A stretch of 33,937 nucleotides of DNA from Curtobacterium luteum (GCF_001475545.1 NZ_LDQC01000054.1:1-33937); one strand, 5' to 3'. Counted from the first letter of the stretch, positions 1-9,900 are shown. A program made the numbers and translations. The notes: generated by a model not told the origin, from the sequence alone.

Positions 1-1937
1 ACGCCGCACCCCGCCACGAGGACGGCCCCACGTTCCCCCCGTCGCCGGAGTTCGTCGCCGACGCCGTCGCCCACGAGGACCTGCACGACGCCGCGGCCGC
101 CGACCGCGAGGGTTTCTGGGCCGAGCAGGCTCGCACGCTCCTCGACTGGCGGACGCCGTTCACGCAGACGCTCGACTGGTCCGGCGCCCCGTTCGCGAAG
201 TGGTTCGCCGACGGGGAACTCAACGTCGCCGAGAACTGCCTCGACCGGCACGTCCGGGCGGGCGACGGCGACCGGGTCGCGATCCACTTCGAGGGCGCCC
301 CGGGCGACACGCGGCGGATCACCTACGCCGAGCTCACCGCCGACGTGCAGCGTGCCGCGAACATGCTCACCGACCTCGGCGTCGGCCAGGGCGACCGCGT
401 CGTGGTCTACCTGCCGCTCATCCCCGAGGCCGTCGTGACGATGCTCGCCGTCGCCCGCATCGGCGCGATCCACTCGGTCGTGTTCGGCGGGTTCAGCGCC
501 GAGAGCCTCCGCGCCCGCATCGAGGACGCCGAGGCGAAGCTCGTCGTCACGGCCGACGGCGGCTGGCGCCGCGGAGCGGTCTCGGCGTTGAAGCCGGCGG
601 TCGACGAGGCCCTCGAGGGCGAGGGCACCGACAGCGTCGAGCACGTCCTGGTCGTCAAGCGTGGCGGCAACGAGATCGCCTGGAACGACCGCGACCTCTG
701 GTGGCACGACGAGTTCGCGAAGGCCGCCCCCGAGCACGAAGCGCAGGCGTTCCCCGCCGAGACACCGCTCTTCATCCTCTACACGTCGGGCACGACCGGG
801 AAGCCGAAGGGCATCGTCCACACGTCCGGCGGGTACCTGACGCAGGCGACGTACACGCACCGGAACGTCTTCGACATGCACCCGGAGAAGGACGTCTACT
901 GGTGCACGGCCGACATCGGCTGGATCACCGGGCACTCCTACGTCGTCTACGGCCCGCTCGCGAACGGCGTCACCCAGGTGCTCTACGAGGGCACCCCCGA
1001 CGAGCCGAAGCCCGGCCGCTGGTGGGACCTCGTCGACTCGTACGGCGTGACCGTCCTGTACACGGCGCCCACGGCGGTCCGCGCGGCGATGAAGGCCGGC
1101 CGGCAGATCCCCGAGGCACGCAGCCTCGAGACCCTGCGCCTGCTCGGCAGCGTCGGCGAGCCGATCAACCCCGAGGCGTGGCAGTGGTACCGACAGGTCA
1201 TCGGCCACGACCGCACGCCGATCGTCGACACGTGGTGGCAGACCGAGACCGGCGCGATCATGATCTCCGCGCTGCCGGGCGTCACCAAGCTCAAGCCCGG
1301 TGCCGCGCAGACACCGCTGCCCGGGATCACCGCCGAGATCGTCGACGAGGACGGGCACCGCGTCGACCCCGGCGAGGGCGGCTACCTCACCATCGCCGAC
1401 CCCTGGCCGTCGATGGCACGCGGCATCTGGAACGACCCCGACCGCTTCGTCGAGACCTACTGGTCGCGGTTCCCGGGCCGCTACTTCGCCGGTGACGGCG
1501 CACGGCTCGACGGGCAGGGCGACATCTGGGTGCAGGGGCGCGTCGACGACGTCATGAACGTCTCCGGCCACCGCCTGTCGACGGCCGAGATCGAATCAGC
1601 ACTCGTCGGCCACGAGGGCGTCGCAGAGGCCGCCGTCGTCGGTGCGGCGGACGAGACGACCGGTCAGGCGGTCGTCGCGTTCGTGATCCTCACGGCGGAG
1701 GCCGCCGACGGCGTCGACCGCGAGGCCACGGCGAAGGAGCTCCGGGACTGGGTGGGCAAGCGCATCGGCGCGATCGCGAAGCCCCGACAGGTCGTGATCG
1801 TCCCGGAGCTGCCGAAGACGCGCTCCGGCAAGATCATGCGGCGGCTCCTGCGCGACGCGGCCGAGGGCCGCCGCATCGGCGACACGACGACGCTGGCCGA
1901 CCCGACGATCATGGCGACCATCGCGGAACTCATGTAG
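1..1937 (+). CDS. acs: acetyl-CoA synthetase, 5'-truncated by window edge
   Basis: AMP-forming acetate:CoA ligase, which activates acetate to acetyl-CoA through acetyl-adenylate in the cytoplasm. The reading frame is open from base 3, so the first Met in the window (345) is internal. About 645 residues are visible against a family length near 650, so only a short N-terminus is missing. Seen in order: the N-terminal ACAS region (FWAEQARTLLDW, then FAKWFADGELNVAENCLDRH), the P-loop YTSGTTGKPKG near base 780, WWQTETGAIM near 1234, the hinge/aspartate region PGRYFAGDGARLD near 1474, MNVSGHRLSTAEIE near 1552, and the C-terminal KTRSGKIMRRLLR with the catalytic Lys that Sir2/Pat enzymes commonly acetylate. 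It ends in TAG just before a strong hairpin and faces the RidA gene. The product family is certain. The start and promoter lie outside the window. Confidence 0.97.
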   Translation, partial: AAPRHEDGPTFPPSPEFVADAVAHEDLHDAAAADREGFWAEQARTLLDWRTPFTQTLDWSGAPFAKWFADGELNVAENCLDRHVRAGDGDRVAIHFEGAPGDTRRITYAELTADVQRAANMLTDLGVGQGDRVVVYLPLIPEAVVTMLAVARIGAIHSVVFGGFSAESLRARIEDAEAKLVVTADGGWRRGAVSALKPAVDEALEGEGTDSVEHVLVVKRGGNEIAWNDRDLWWHDEFAKAAPEHEAQAFPAETPLFILYTSGTTGKPKGIVHTSGGYLTQATYTHRNVFDMHPEKDVYWCTADIGWITGHSYVVYGPLANGVTQVLYEGTPDEPKPGRWWDLVDSYGVTVLYTAPTAVRAAMKAGRQIPEARSLETLRLLGSVGEPINPEAWQWYRQVIGHDRTPIVDTWWQTETGAIMISALPGVTKLKPGAAQTPLPGITAEIVDEDGHRVDPGEGGYLTIADPWPSMARGIWNDPDRFVETYWSRFPGRYFAGDGARLDGQGDIWVQGRVDDVMNVSGHRLSTAEIESALVGHEGVAEAAVVGAADETTGQAVVAFVILTAEAADGVDREATAKELRDWVGKRIGAIAKPRQVVIVPELPKTRSGKIMRRLLRDAAEGRRIGDTTTLADPTIMATIAELM

Positions 1938-1946
1938 CAGGAACGA

Positions 1947-1991
1947 CGCGAGCCGTGCCTCCAGGTCGACTGCCTGGAGGCACGGCTCGCG
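1947..1991. terminator. perfect 19-bp inverted repeat, bidirectional terminator
   Basis: The arms 1947-1965 and 1973-1991 are perfectly complementary around a 7-nt loop. The hairpin lies between the convergent acs (+) and RidA (-) genes. No T-run follows, as is common for actinobacterial hairpins. The arms carry the core CCGTGCCTCC / GGAGGCACGG that recurs in three other hairpins of the window. Confidence 0.8.
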
Positions 1992-2014
1992 TGACGTGCG
2001 CTGCTGACCGTCCG

Positions 2015-2476
2015 TCAGTCGGTCAGCTCCACGACCAACTCGACCTCGACCGGTGCGTCCAGCGGGAGGACCGCGACACCCACCGCGCTGCGCGCGTGGA
2101 CACCGGCGTCACCGAAGACCTCGCCCACCAACGTGGAGGCGCCGTTCGCGACGGCCGGCTGGCCCGTGAACGACGGGTCGGACGCCACGAACACGGTGAC
2201 CTTGACGACCCGCGCGACGCGGTCGAGCGAGCCGGCGACCGACTGCACGGCAGCGAGGGCGTTGAGCGCCGCGGTGCGGGCCTCGGCGGTGGCCGTCTCC
2301 GGGTCGACACCGCCTCCGACCTTCCCCGTGACGGACAGCGCGCCGTCGACGAAGGGCAGCTGCCCCGCGGTGTGGACGTACCGACCGGTGACGACCGCGG
2401 GCACGTAGGCGGCGACCGGCGCCGCGACCGCGGGGACGGTCAGACCGAGCTCGGCGAGCCGCTCCGCGACGCTCAC
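2015..2476 (-). CDS. RidA/YjgF-family protein (enamine/imine deaminase-like)
   Basis: 153-residue member of the RidA (YjgF/YER057c/UK114) superfamily. Classical RidA proteins hydrolyse reactive enamine/imine intermediates released by PLP enzymes. Family hallmarks: the GRYVHTAGQLPFVDG stretch, the ALNALAAVQSVAGSLDRVARVVKVTVFVAS helix-strand unit, and a C-terminal hydrophobic strand ending in VEVELVVELTD. The member looks like the YjgH/VdlD-type longer branch rather than strict RidA: the Arg before the C-terminal strand (family CARVEVAR) is not obvious here, so activity is uncertain. It starts at a GTG sharing a 4-nt GTGA overlap with the stop of the 52-aa gene upstream, so the two are probably translationally coupled. 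The 3' end faces the terminator at 1947-1991. Confidence 0.88.
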   Translation of the reverse strand: MSVAERLAELGLTVPAVAAPVAAYVPAVVTGRYVHTAGQLPFVDGALSVTGKVGGGVDPETATAEARTAALNALAAVQSVAGSLDRVARVVKVTVFVASDPSFTGQPAVANGASTLVGEVFGDAGVHARSAVGVAVLPLDAPVEVELVVELTD

Positions 2477-2631
2477 GCGTCGGCCTTCGGGCGCTTCATG
2501 TACGCGACGAGTCCGCCCTCCGGGCCGGTCACGACCTGGACGAGCTCCCAGCCCTGGTCGCCGAAGTTGTTGAGGATGGCCGTCGTGGTGTGGATCATCA
2601 GCGGCGTGGTGAAGTATTCCCAGCGGGTCAT
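2473..2631 (-). CDS. 52-aa DUF4177-like protein
   Basis: Small gene of 52 residues starting MTRWEYFTTPLM and ending MKRPKADA. The pattern WEY, then roughly 20 residues, then LNNFGDQGWELVQVV is the signature of DUF4177 proteins (W-E-Y followed by LN-G-GWELV), whose function is unknown. An AAGGA ribosome site sits 6 nt before the ATG at 2631. The TGA overlaps the GTG of the RidA gene by 4 nt, so the two form an operon. It is divergent from the PBP gene, with only 50 bp between the two starts. The short overlapping pairing with a RidA-family gene suggests a shared role, but none can be stated from sequence. Confidence 0.85.
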   Translation of the reverse strand: MTRWEYFTTPLMIHTTTAILNNFGDQGWELVQVVTGPEGGLVAYMKRPKADA

Positions 2632-2668
2632 GCGGTTCCTTGCCAGCCTTTCAGTCGGCGGTGTCGTT

Positions 2669-2674
2669 TAGGCT
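2669..2674 (+). promoter_or_regulatory. -10 element (TAGGCT) of an apparently leaderless PBP gene
   Basis: TAGGCT fits TANNNT and lies exactly 7 nt before the ATG at 2682, placing the likely transcription start on the start codon. There is no Shine-Dalgarno-like sequence in front of that ATG. I see no convincing -35 at 17-18 nt. Confidence 0.5.
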
Positions 2675-2681
2675 GCATCCT

Positions 2682-5240
2682 ATGTCTGCCCAGAAGACGT
2701 CTGCCTCGCGGACCAAACCTGTCTCCGCAGTCGGTGCCTTCGTCGGGTTCGTCGGCTTCAGCGTGCTCGCCGGACTCCTCGTGACGATCGGCGTGACCCC
2801 CGCGATCGCGGTGGCGGGCGTGACCACGACCTCGACGATCGGCGTCTTCGAGTCGCTCCCGGAGTACATCGAGATCGGTGACCTCCCGCAGCGCAACGAG
2901 CTCTACGCGTACCAGGGCGGCAAGAGCGTCCACTTCGCGACGGTGTACGACCAGAACCGTCAGGAACTCAAGTACGACCAGATCAGCGACAACCTGAAGA
3001 ACGCCGCCATCGACGGTGAGGACAAGCGCTTCTTCGAGCACGGCGGCGTCGACATGACCTCGCTCGTGCGTGCGGGTGTGGGCAGCCTCGCCGGCGGGCT
3101 CGGCGAGTCGGGCGGTGGCTCGACGCTCACGATGCAGCTCGTCCGCAACATCAAGATGCAGCAGGCGCTCGAGCTCCCCACCGAGAAGGAGCGTCTCAAG
3201 GCCTACAACGAGGCCACCGAGACGACCATCCCCCGCAAGCTCGAGGAGATGAAGCTCGCGATCGGCCTGGCGAAGAAGTACTCCAAGAAGGAGATCCTCA
3301 CCGGGTACCTCAACATCGCCTACTTCGGCGACCAGACCTACGGCGTGCAGGCCGCCGCGCAGCACTACTTCAACAAGTCGGCGACCGACCTCACCCCGGC
3401 CGAGGCCGCGTCGATCCTCGCGATCGTGCAGTCGCCGAACACCCGCAACCTCTCGACGTCGAAGAACTACGAGGCGAACAAGGCCCGTCGCGACGTCATC
3501 CTCAAGTCGATGTACGCCCAGAAGCACATCGACAAGGAAGCCTTCGACAAGGCGATCGCGTCGACCCCGAAGGACTACGTTCGGCTCACCCAGCCCACGC
3601 AGGGCTGCCGCGCCTCGGTCGGCGACGGATCGCAGTTCTTCTGCGACTACGCCGTCAAGGTCGTCAAGGGCATGTCGCAGCTCGGCGGGACGCAGAAGGA
3701 GCGCGACACCGCCTGGCGCAACGGCGGCTACAAGATCCAGACGACGCTGAACATCGACCTCAACGCCCAGCAGAAGCAGATCCTCAACACGTACGACAAC
3801 AAGGCCGAGACGCAGATCGCGCTCGGCGCGACGCTCGACTCGGTCGAGGTCGGTACGGGTCGCATCCTGACGATGGCCCAGAACAAGGACTTCGACGAGG
3901 CCCTCAAGTCGGCGCCGACGTCGACGTCGCTGAACTACGCGGTGGACGAGAAGTACGGCAGCTCGAAGGGCTTCCAGACCGGTTCGACGTTCAAGGCGTT
4001 CACGCTGCTCGACTGGATCAAGGCCGGGCACGGTCTCAACGAGACCGTCAACGGCACCGCGCGCGTCGTCTCCCCGTGGACGATCTGCGGTCAGCAGGAC
4101 TACACGCAGTTCGACGTGTCGAACGACTCCCCCGGTGAGAACGGCAACTACAGCGTGATCGGCGCGACCGCTGGCTCCATCAACGGTGCGTTCGCGTCGA
4201 TGGCGCAGAAGCTCGACCTCTGCGACATCAAGACCATGGCCGAGAACTTCGGCGTGCACCGCGCCGACGGCACCGAGCTCCGCAAGAACCCGTCCTTCAT
4301 CCTCGGGACGAACGAAGTCGCTCCGCTCACCATGGCGGCCGCCTACGCCGGCATCGCGAACAACGGCACGTTCTGTGCCCCGGTCGCGATCGACCAGGTC
4401 ACGAACGCCGAGGGCAAGAAGCTCGGCGGCCAGGCGAAGGACTGCTCGCAGGCGGTTGACCCCGTCATCGCGCAGACCGCGATCTACGCCATGAAGCAGA
4501 CGATCACCAGCGGTACGGCCCGCGGTGCTCAGACCTACGACGGCACGCAGATGTTCGCCAAGACGGGTACGACCGACTACGCCGAGCAGATCTGGCTGGT
4601 CGGTGCCTCCACGAAGGTCGCGACGGCCTACTGGCAGGGCAACACTGACGGCCGGAAGCTCAACCTCCGGCACTACAGCAACGGCGTGAACGGAACCTAC
4701 GCGGGCGTCCGCGCCGACGTCTGGCGGCAGGCGCAGACCCCGGTGAACGCCGCCTACCCGGGTGGGACCTTCACGGACCCGTCCTCGACGGCGATCCGCG
4801 GCAACAGCGTCCAGCTGCCGAACCTCGCCGGCAAGTCCGCCGACGAAGCACGATCGACGCTCTCCGCCGCCGGGTTCACGTACGTCGACGGCGGGACGCA
4901 ACCGGGTGCGGGCGACGCGGGCCAGGTGTCGAAGACGTCGCCGGCCGCTGGCTCGTTCCTCTCGCGGGGCGCGAGCGTGACGGTCTACACGAGCGATGGT
5001 TCGCAGGCCTCGGTGCCGAACGTGGCGGGCAAGGACGTCGGCAGCGCCCGCTCGCAGCTCGAGTCGGCGGGGTTGACCAACGTCTCGGTCTCCGACCAGT
5101 ACGAGAAGGGCGGCGGCTCCAAGGAGTGCAAGGTCGCCTCGACCGACCCCGCGGCTGACTCCGTCGTGGGCAAGGACTCCGGTGTGACCGTGAAGCTGTA
5201 CGGCACGAAGGACGGCAAGGCGCCGAAGGACTGCAAGTGA
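2682..5240 (+). CDS. class A penicillin-binding protein with two PASTA domains
   Basis: Bifunctional peptidoglycan synthase of 852 residues: an N-terminal glycosyltransferase polymerises lipid II and a C-terminal transpeptidase cross-links stem peptides outside the membrane. One transmembrane helix lies at about 18-47. The GT51 motifs are EDKRFFEHGGVD (catalytic Glu113), GGSTLTMQLVRN (145-156) and KEILTGYLNIAYFG (203-216). The transpeptidase has STFK with nucleophile Ser435, SIN at 499-501 and KTGT at 627-630. Two PASTA domains follow (about 708-768 and 776-840), like mycobacterial PonA1-type enzymes that sense muropeptides or lipid II. A TTG at 2640 would extend the frame by 14 residues. I chose the ATG at 2682 because of the membrane-anchor layout and the -10 box 7 nt upstream. 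The gene overlaps the next one by GTGA. Confidence 0.96.
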   Translation: MSAQKTSASRTKPVSAVGAFVGFVGFSVLAGLLVTIGVTPAIAVAGVTTTSTIGVFESLPEYIEIGDLPQRNELYAYQGGKSVHFATVYDQNRQELKYDQISDNLKNAAIDGEDKRFFEHGGVDMTSLVRAGVGSLAGGLGESGGGSTLTMQLVRNIKMQQALELPTEKERLKAYNEATETTIPRKLEEMKLAIGLAKKYSKKEILTGYLNIAYFGDQTYGVQAAAQHYFNKSATDLTPAEAASILAIVQSPNTRNLSTSKNYEANKARRDVILKSMYAQKHIDKEAFDKAIASTPKDYVRLTQPTQGCRASVGDGSQFFCDYAVKVVKGMSQLGGTQKERDTAWRNGGYKIQTTLNIDLNAQQKQILNTYDNKAETQIALGATLDSVEVGTGRILTMAQNKDFDEALKSAPTSTSLNYAVDEKYGSSKGFQTGSTFKAFTLLDWIKAGHGLNETVNGTARVVSPWTICGQQDYTQFDVSNDSPGENGNYSVIGATAGSINGAFASMAQKLDLCDIKTMAENFGVHRADGTELRKNPSFILGTNEVAPLTMAAAYAGIANNGTFCAPVAIDQVTNAEGKKLGGQAKDCSQAVDPVIAQTAIYAMKQTITSGTARGAQTYDGTQMFAKTGTTDYAEQIWLVGASTKVATAYWQGNTDGRKLNLRHYSNGVNGTYAGVRADVWRQAQTPVNAAYPGGTFTDPSSTAIRGNSVQLPNLAGKSADEARSTLSAAGFTYVDGGTQPGAGDAGQVSKTSPAAGSFLSRGASVTVYTSDGSQASVPNVAGKDVGSARSQLESAGLTNVSVSDQYEKGGGSKECKVASTDPAADSVVGKDSGVTVKLYGTKDGKAPKDCK

Positions 5241-6196
5241 CGCGCGGCCGCGCCGCGCTCCGGATCCTCGCAGCGGGCGCGGCCGTCGGCGGCGCCGCCG
5301 TTGCGTGGGGCTCGCTCGTCGAACGGCGGCGGTTCGGGATCCGGTGGGAGACCGTCCCCGTCCTCGCGCCGGGGTCCCGCGACATCGTGGTCCTGCACCT
5401 GTCGGACATCCACATGGCCCCGTGGCAGGCGGACAAGCAGCAGTGGCTGCGGGACCTCAGTCTCGTCGAGCCCGACTTCGTGGTGAACACCGGCGACAAC
5501 CTCGGGCACGCCACGGCGAACTCCGCCGTCGAGTACGCGCTCGAGCCGTTCCGAGGCGTCCCGGGGGCGTTCGCCTACGGTTCGAACGACTTCTACGGTC
5601 CGACGCCACGCAACCCCTTGAAGTACTTCGGCGGACCGAGCACGCACGGCGGCGGCGGTGCTCGTCCGGTCGAGCTCGACATCGATCGGCAGACGGCGTT
5701 CTTCGAGTCACTGGGGTGGCTCGACGTGAACGACAAGGCGCATGCGATCGAACTCCGCGGTTCGCGGCTCGAGCTGTTCGGCACGTCCGACGCCCACCGC
5801 GACTGGGACCGACTCGACCTGCTGCCGACGAACGTCGACGAGATGCGCAGCGACGTCCCGTGGTCCGAGGACGAGGACGGCCCCGCGCCGGTCTCCATCG
5901 CGATCACCCACGCGCCGTACCGACGCGTGCTCGACGCCTTCGTCACGCAGGGCGCGGACGTGATCTTCGCCGGGCACACGCACGGTGGGCAGGTCCAGGT
6001 GCCGGGGGTCGGTGCACTCGTCACGAACTGCGACCTCCCCCGCCGCTACGTCAGCGGGCTGAACAAGTGGGAGCACCGGAACCACTGGTCGTGGCTCGAG
6101 GTCTCCGCCGGGCTCGGCACGTCGATCTACGCTCCGGTCCGGTTCTCGTGCCGTCCCGAGGCCGTCGTCGTCACGCTCACGGCGCGCACCGACTGA
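5237..6196 (+). CDS. membrane-anchored metallophosphoesterase (YkuE/YaeI-like)
   Basis: 319-residue calcineurin-like phosphoesterase with an N-terminal hydrophobic anchor (about 7-26). Dinuclear-metal motifs appear in order: HLSDIH (54-59), TGDN (85-88), GSND (115-118), THAP (224-227) and GHTHGG (246-251). The third motif is GSND rather than the canonical GNHD, so the usual catalytic His is absent. From memory this is common in actinobacterial members, so it may be a subfamily trait. The GTG start overlaps the PBP stop by 4 nt, implying coupled translation. Such linkage to a class A PBP suggests a cell-envelope substrate, but the family is broad (lipid or nucleotide pyrophosphates, phosphodiesters) and the substrate cannot be read from sequence. 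Confidence 0.9.
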   Translation: MTRGRAALRILAAGAAVGGAAVAWGSLVERRRFGIRWETVPVLAPGSRDIVVLHLSDIHMAPWQADKQQWLRDLSLVEPDFVVNTGDNLGHATANSAVEYALEPFRGVPGAFAYGSNDFYGPTPRNPLKYFGGPSTHGGGGARPVELDIDRQTAFFESLGWLDVNDKAHAIELRGSRLELFGTSDAHRDWDRLDLLPTNVDEMRSDVPWSEDEDGPAPVSIAITHAPYRRVLDAFVTQGADVIFAGHTHGGQVQVPGVGALVTNCDLPRRYVSGLNKWEHRNHWSWLEVSAGLGTSIYAPVRFSCRPEAVVVTLTARTD

Positions 6197-6234
6197 CCGG
6201 GAGTCCGACGCGCCCGGGCGTCCCGGAGATGGTC

Positions 6235-6262
6235 GTGAGCACCCTCGATCATCCGGTAGACT
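6235..6262 (+). promoter_or_regulatory. candidate promoter for tRNA-Pro
   Basis: TAGACT at 6257-6262 fits a TANNNT -10 box about 35 nt before the mature tRNA. GTGAGC at 6235-6240 is a weak -35, 16 nt upstream of it. The position is reasonable and the -35 match is poor. Confidence 0.35.
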
Positions 6263-6296
6263 TCTGGGGTTGCTCCGGTTCGGAGCGATCACACCG

Positions 6297-6371
<75 letters not shown>

Positions 6372-6374
6372 AGC

Positions 6375-6403
6375 AAGGCCCCGGTCCACAGGACCGGGGC
6401 CTT
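6375..6403. terminator. intrinsic terminator after tRNA-Pro
   Basis: The 13-bp perfect stem AAGGCCCCGGTCC / GGACCGGGGCCTT has a 3-nt loop (ACA) and is followed by TTC. It lies 4 nt beyond the tRNA and also faces the convergent lipoprotein gene ending at 6417, so it probably works in both directions. Confidence 0.9.
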
Positions 6404-6416
6404 TCTCGCTGAACTC

Positions 6417-6953
6417 TCAGATCATGGCGAGGCTCGCAGAGATGTCTTCTCCGTCATCCAGGTAACCCAAGAAGACCGGGCACTCGGTCGGCTCGAGTGT
6501 GCTGCTCCCGTCTCCAGGCGTGAGTCGGGCGCGAACACAACCGTGCACCGCAGCCGCCTGGTTGAAGGGCGGTGCGGACGCCATCGCTCCCGCGTACAGA
6601 TCGACGGACACCGTTTCACCATCGGTGACCTTGAGCACCGCGACGTGGATCGGTGAGGTGGCCGCCGAGAAGCGATCTTCGTCCCATCCGCGGACGTCCG
6701 TGATGGACACGTCGTGCGATGGCAGTGCCTCTACTGCTGAGCGGAGCTGCGAGGAGGAATGAGCGCCCTCCGCCGCTTCCCGGAGAAGCGCGACAGCCAC
6801 GCGCAGGTTGCCCTGCGCTGTGGTTGTCGCATCCCGCCGCGCTCCGGTCTCACCCGAAGTGCAACCGGTCACCGTCAAGGCCAGCGCTGCTCCGAGCGCG
6901 ATCACCGTCGCGGGAGACCGCGGGCGACGAATCGACTCAGTAGACACCGTCAA
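6417..6953 (-). CDS. uncharacterised lipoprotein
   Basis: Protein of up to 178 residues with a lipoprotein signal: basic n-region (SIRRPRSP), hydrophobic helix (about 16-28) and lipobox TVTGC with the modified Cys at about 31, so it should be lipid-anchored on the outer face of the membrane. I recognise no domain. The mature part is mixed alpha/beta in composition, with two further Cys (in VHGCVRA and PTECPVF) that could form one disulfide. Two starts are possible: TTG at 6953 (used here; AGGGA about 7 nt upstream) or GTG at 6947. Either overlaps the end of the transglycosylase/SGNH gene, whose stop is at 6937-6939, so translation is coupled. The context suggests an accessory factor of that exported enzyme. 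Confidence 0.8.
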   Translation of the reverse strand: MTVSTESIRRPRSPATVIALGAALALTVTGCTSGETGARRDATTTAQGNLRVAVALLREAAEGAHSSSQLRSAVEALPSHDVSITDVRGWDEDRFSAATSPIHVAVLKVTDGETVSVDLYAGAMASAPPFNQAAAVHGCVRARLTPGDGSSTLEPTECPVFLGYLDDGEDISASLAMI

Positions 6954-9900
6954 GCGTTCCCTGCATCACTCCCGCGTAAAGGCTCGTTCCGGCGTTGTTC
7001 GGATGGAAGCTCGACTGCGCGACCCCCAGGGCGAAGTCCGGCCCCGGGACGCTGAACGACACCATGGGTGTGTCCCCGTTGGTCCGCGACCCGTAGTTGA
7101 TCGGCGTGTACGGCATGAGCCCGTTCACCGCTGGGTTCGATGCACAGATGTTCCGGCCCTCGAAGGCCTTCTTCGGATCCGCGAAGAGGACGCGCGCGCC
7201 GGGCTGATCCTTCGCGACGACGGCGTTCTCGATCGTCTTGTTCAGGTCGACGGCGAGCTGGTCGAGCCAGCCCTGATCGTTCTGCCGGATGCTCACGCAA
7301 CTGACTCCGTTCGAGAAGATCGGCGGGTACCCGAGGAAGAGGATCGTCGCCTTCGGTGCATCCTGGCGGATCTTGTCGATCACGGAACCGACGTTGCCAC
7401 CGAGTTTGCTGAGCTTGTCGTACGCGCCGGGCTGCGCGGTCCCGATGCAGCTCTGCTGAGCAAGTCCCATGAGGACGCAGTTCTGGATGACCGGCGCGAA
7501 CCCGATGTCGTTGCCGCCGATGCTCAGCGTCACCAGGGTGGTGTTCTCGTCGAGATAGCCCTGCTGGAGCTGTGGCGGCTCGGACTGCTTCTTCTGCAGC
7601 AGGTTCTCGGTCGTGGCTCCGGAACAGGAGATCTGGTGGAAGTCGAGCGTCGGATCGAGCGAGTCGGCGCGAGAACCGATCGATGCGAGCTGTCGAACGG
7701 CAGCCTTGCGAACCCAAGCGTTCGGCGATCGGTGACAGGCATTCTTGAAGCGAGGAACGGTCCCGTTGTTGTCGGTCACGGGGTAGTACCCGCTGACCTC
7801 CTGTGTCGACGCTCCCGGGGACCCTTCCCCTGACGAGTAGGAGTCGCCGATCGAGACGATGAAGTCCTTCGGCTTGGCCGTGAGCGGTTGGATGGCCACG
7901 GCGTCCCAAGCGATGTCCTCCGCGGCATCGACGTCGTCGCCGTCTCCGGTGACGTTCGACAACGAGACCCTCGGCACTCCGTTGAAGTTGAACACCCCGA
8001 TGGACTTCCACGAGTTCCCGAAGTTCCGCTGCGGGAGGACCCGATCGTGCGTCTTCACGCCGTCGTCGACCTTGTACCTGGCGTCCTGCGCCCAAGCCGC
8101 GTGGTCGGGCGTGTGGACGAACACTCGGCCCCACTGGTTCAAGCTCTTGTTCAGCGTCCACGTGCCCGTGATCTGAGACGCCGGCCCCTCGCCGTTCTGC
8201 CACGTGTGCGAGAACGAGAATCGTCCGTTGAAGCCCGATCCGAGCTGATGCAGGTCGATCTTGGACGGGTAGCTCCCAGACGCCGATCGCCGCCCGAAGT
8301 CGAAGGCGAACGTGCCGCTCGAGGTGACGGGTGCGCAACCGGACCGGGCGGGGGCACTCGTGACGGTCCCGGATGACGTCGTCATCGGCAGATCGTCGAT
8401 GACGAGCGAACCGCTCGGCAGTCCGGAGGTCGAGCAGTTCGGCGGGAAGCTCGTCCCGTTCGCCTGCTCGGCCATGTAGTCGGCCGCCGGCGAGAAGCGC
8501 GTGAACTCGTTCCCGCAGGTGGTGTCGCAGTCCTTCTTCCAGGTCACGTTCCCGTGCCACCAGCACTCCGAGTCCGCACGGGTGCAGACGGCGGTCGTCT
8601 TCGGGTCACATTCGTTGTTGCTCATGGAGCAGAATGCCGTCGTCGGCGGCTTGACCGCCGTCCGGTTCTTCGGCCCGGACGTCGAGTCGCCGTTCCACCA
8701 AGCGGTGCGGAACGCAGCCACGTACGTCGGTTCGGCGTCCACGGTTTGGTTCTCGACCAGCGTCAGAGCGTTCGCCGCGAAGCCGAGCACCTTTTCCGGG
8801 TACGGCCAGTTCTGCGGCTTCGCAGCGTCTGCCGGTCGCCCGTCGAGGAAGGATCCGCGCCCGGGTGGGTAGATCGGGTTCGCCGGGTTGTTGAACCAGC
8901 CGAGACCGTACCGCCCGCTGCCGTTCGGCTGATGGTACCCGGTGTTGTACGCCCAGGTCGCGGCGTACCAGTTCTCGATCTTGCTCGGGTCACCGTTGTT
9001 GATGGTGCTCCCTGCTGCGCGGGTCTCGTTCCACTTGTCCGTGAGCATCTGAGCAGCGCGAGCGATGTTCGCGGTGTAGTCGAGCGCAATCGCCTGCTGT
9101 TGTGCCACAGGGAGGGCCGTTTCCCCCGGGCGCTCACGTCCGGCGAGTCGCATGCCGTCGGTGATCTGCCCGACGCCGTACCCGCAGTCCGCGTTCGCGA
9201 ACGAGACCTTCCAGAACTCCGAGCTGCTCACCGATGCGGAGAGATCGTTCCCGTAGTAGTTCCCGATGAGCGGGTTGCCCGTCTCTCCGGGTGAGGTGTA
9301 CCGAGAGGCCTGCCAGAGGTTCGACTCCTGCGCCAGGACTCCGAGGAGCACCTGCGACGGGATCGACCCGCCCCCAGACAACGCCTTCTTCGGGAACATC
9401 GTCCCCGGCGCGTACGCGGCCATGCCGCTCGAGTTCCAGTTGGCGGGACGTTTGATCGTCAGCTGACCGGCGACGATGCGGTTCACCGCCCACTCGACCT
9501 GTCGAGGCTTGGGCTGCAACACCTGCTTGCTCGGATCGTTCCGCGGCACCGCGCACGTCCGTTCTTCCTCTGCGGGAAGCGACGGCGACGACGCGCTCGT
9601 GCTCAGGGTGCGGCGCTCTACCTGCGGAGCAGGTGCAGCCTCCCCGAGCGGCAGTCCTGGTGCTTCGGCGTCGACGACGGTTCCGAGTTCGACCGACTTC
9701 GATGTGGGGATGCTCACGGACTGCACCGTCACGGGCGTGTCCGCTCCCGTTGCGGCGTTGCCCGGACTCACGGCACGAACACCGGAGGTGGCAAGACGCC
9801 CCTGTGACGAGACGACGGCGTCGCGGGCGACTCGTGCTCGGTGGATGTCCGTCGGAGCGGTTTTCGCGAGCGTCGACGCAGTACCGGTCACCCACGTCCG

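Noticed and set aside
2628..4901. 757-codon open frame antisense to the PBP gene
   Set aside because: Arg/Val/Asp-rich shadow translation typical of antisense frames in high-GC DNA. The plus strand carries all PBP motifs.
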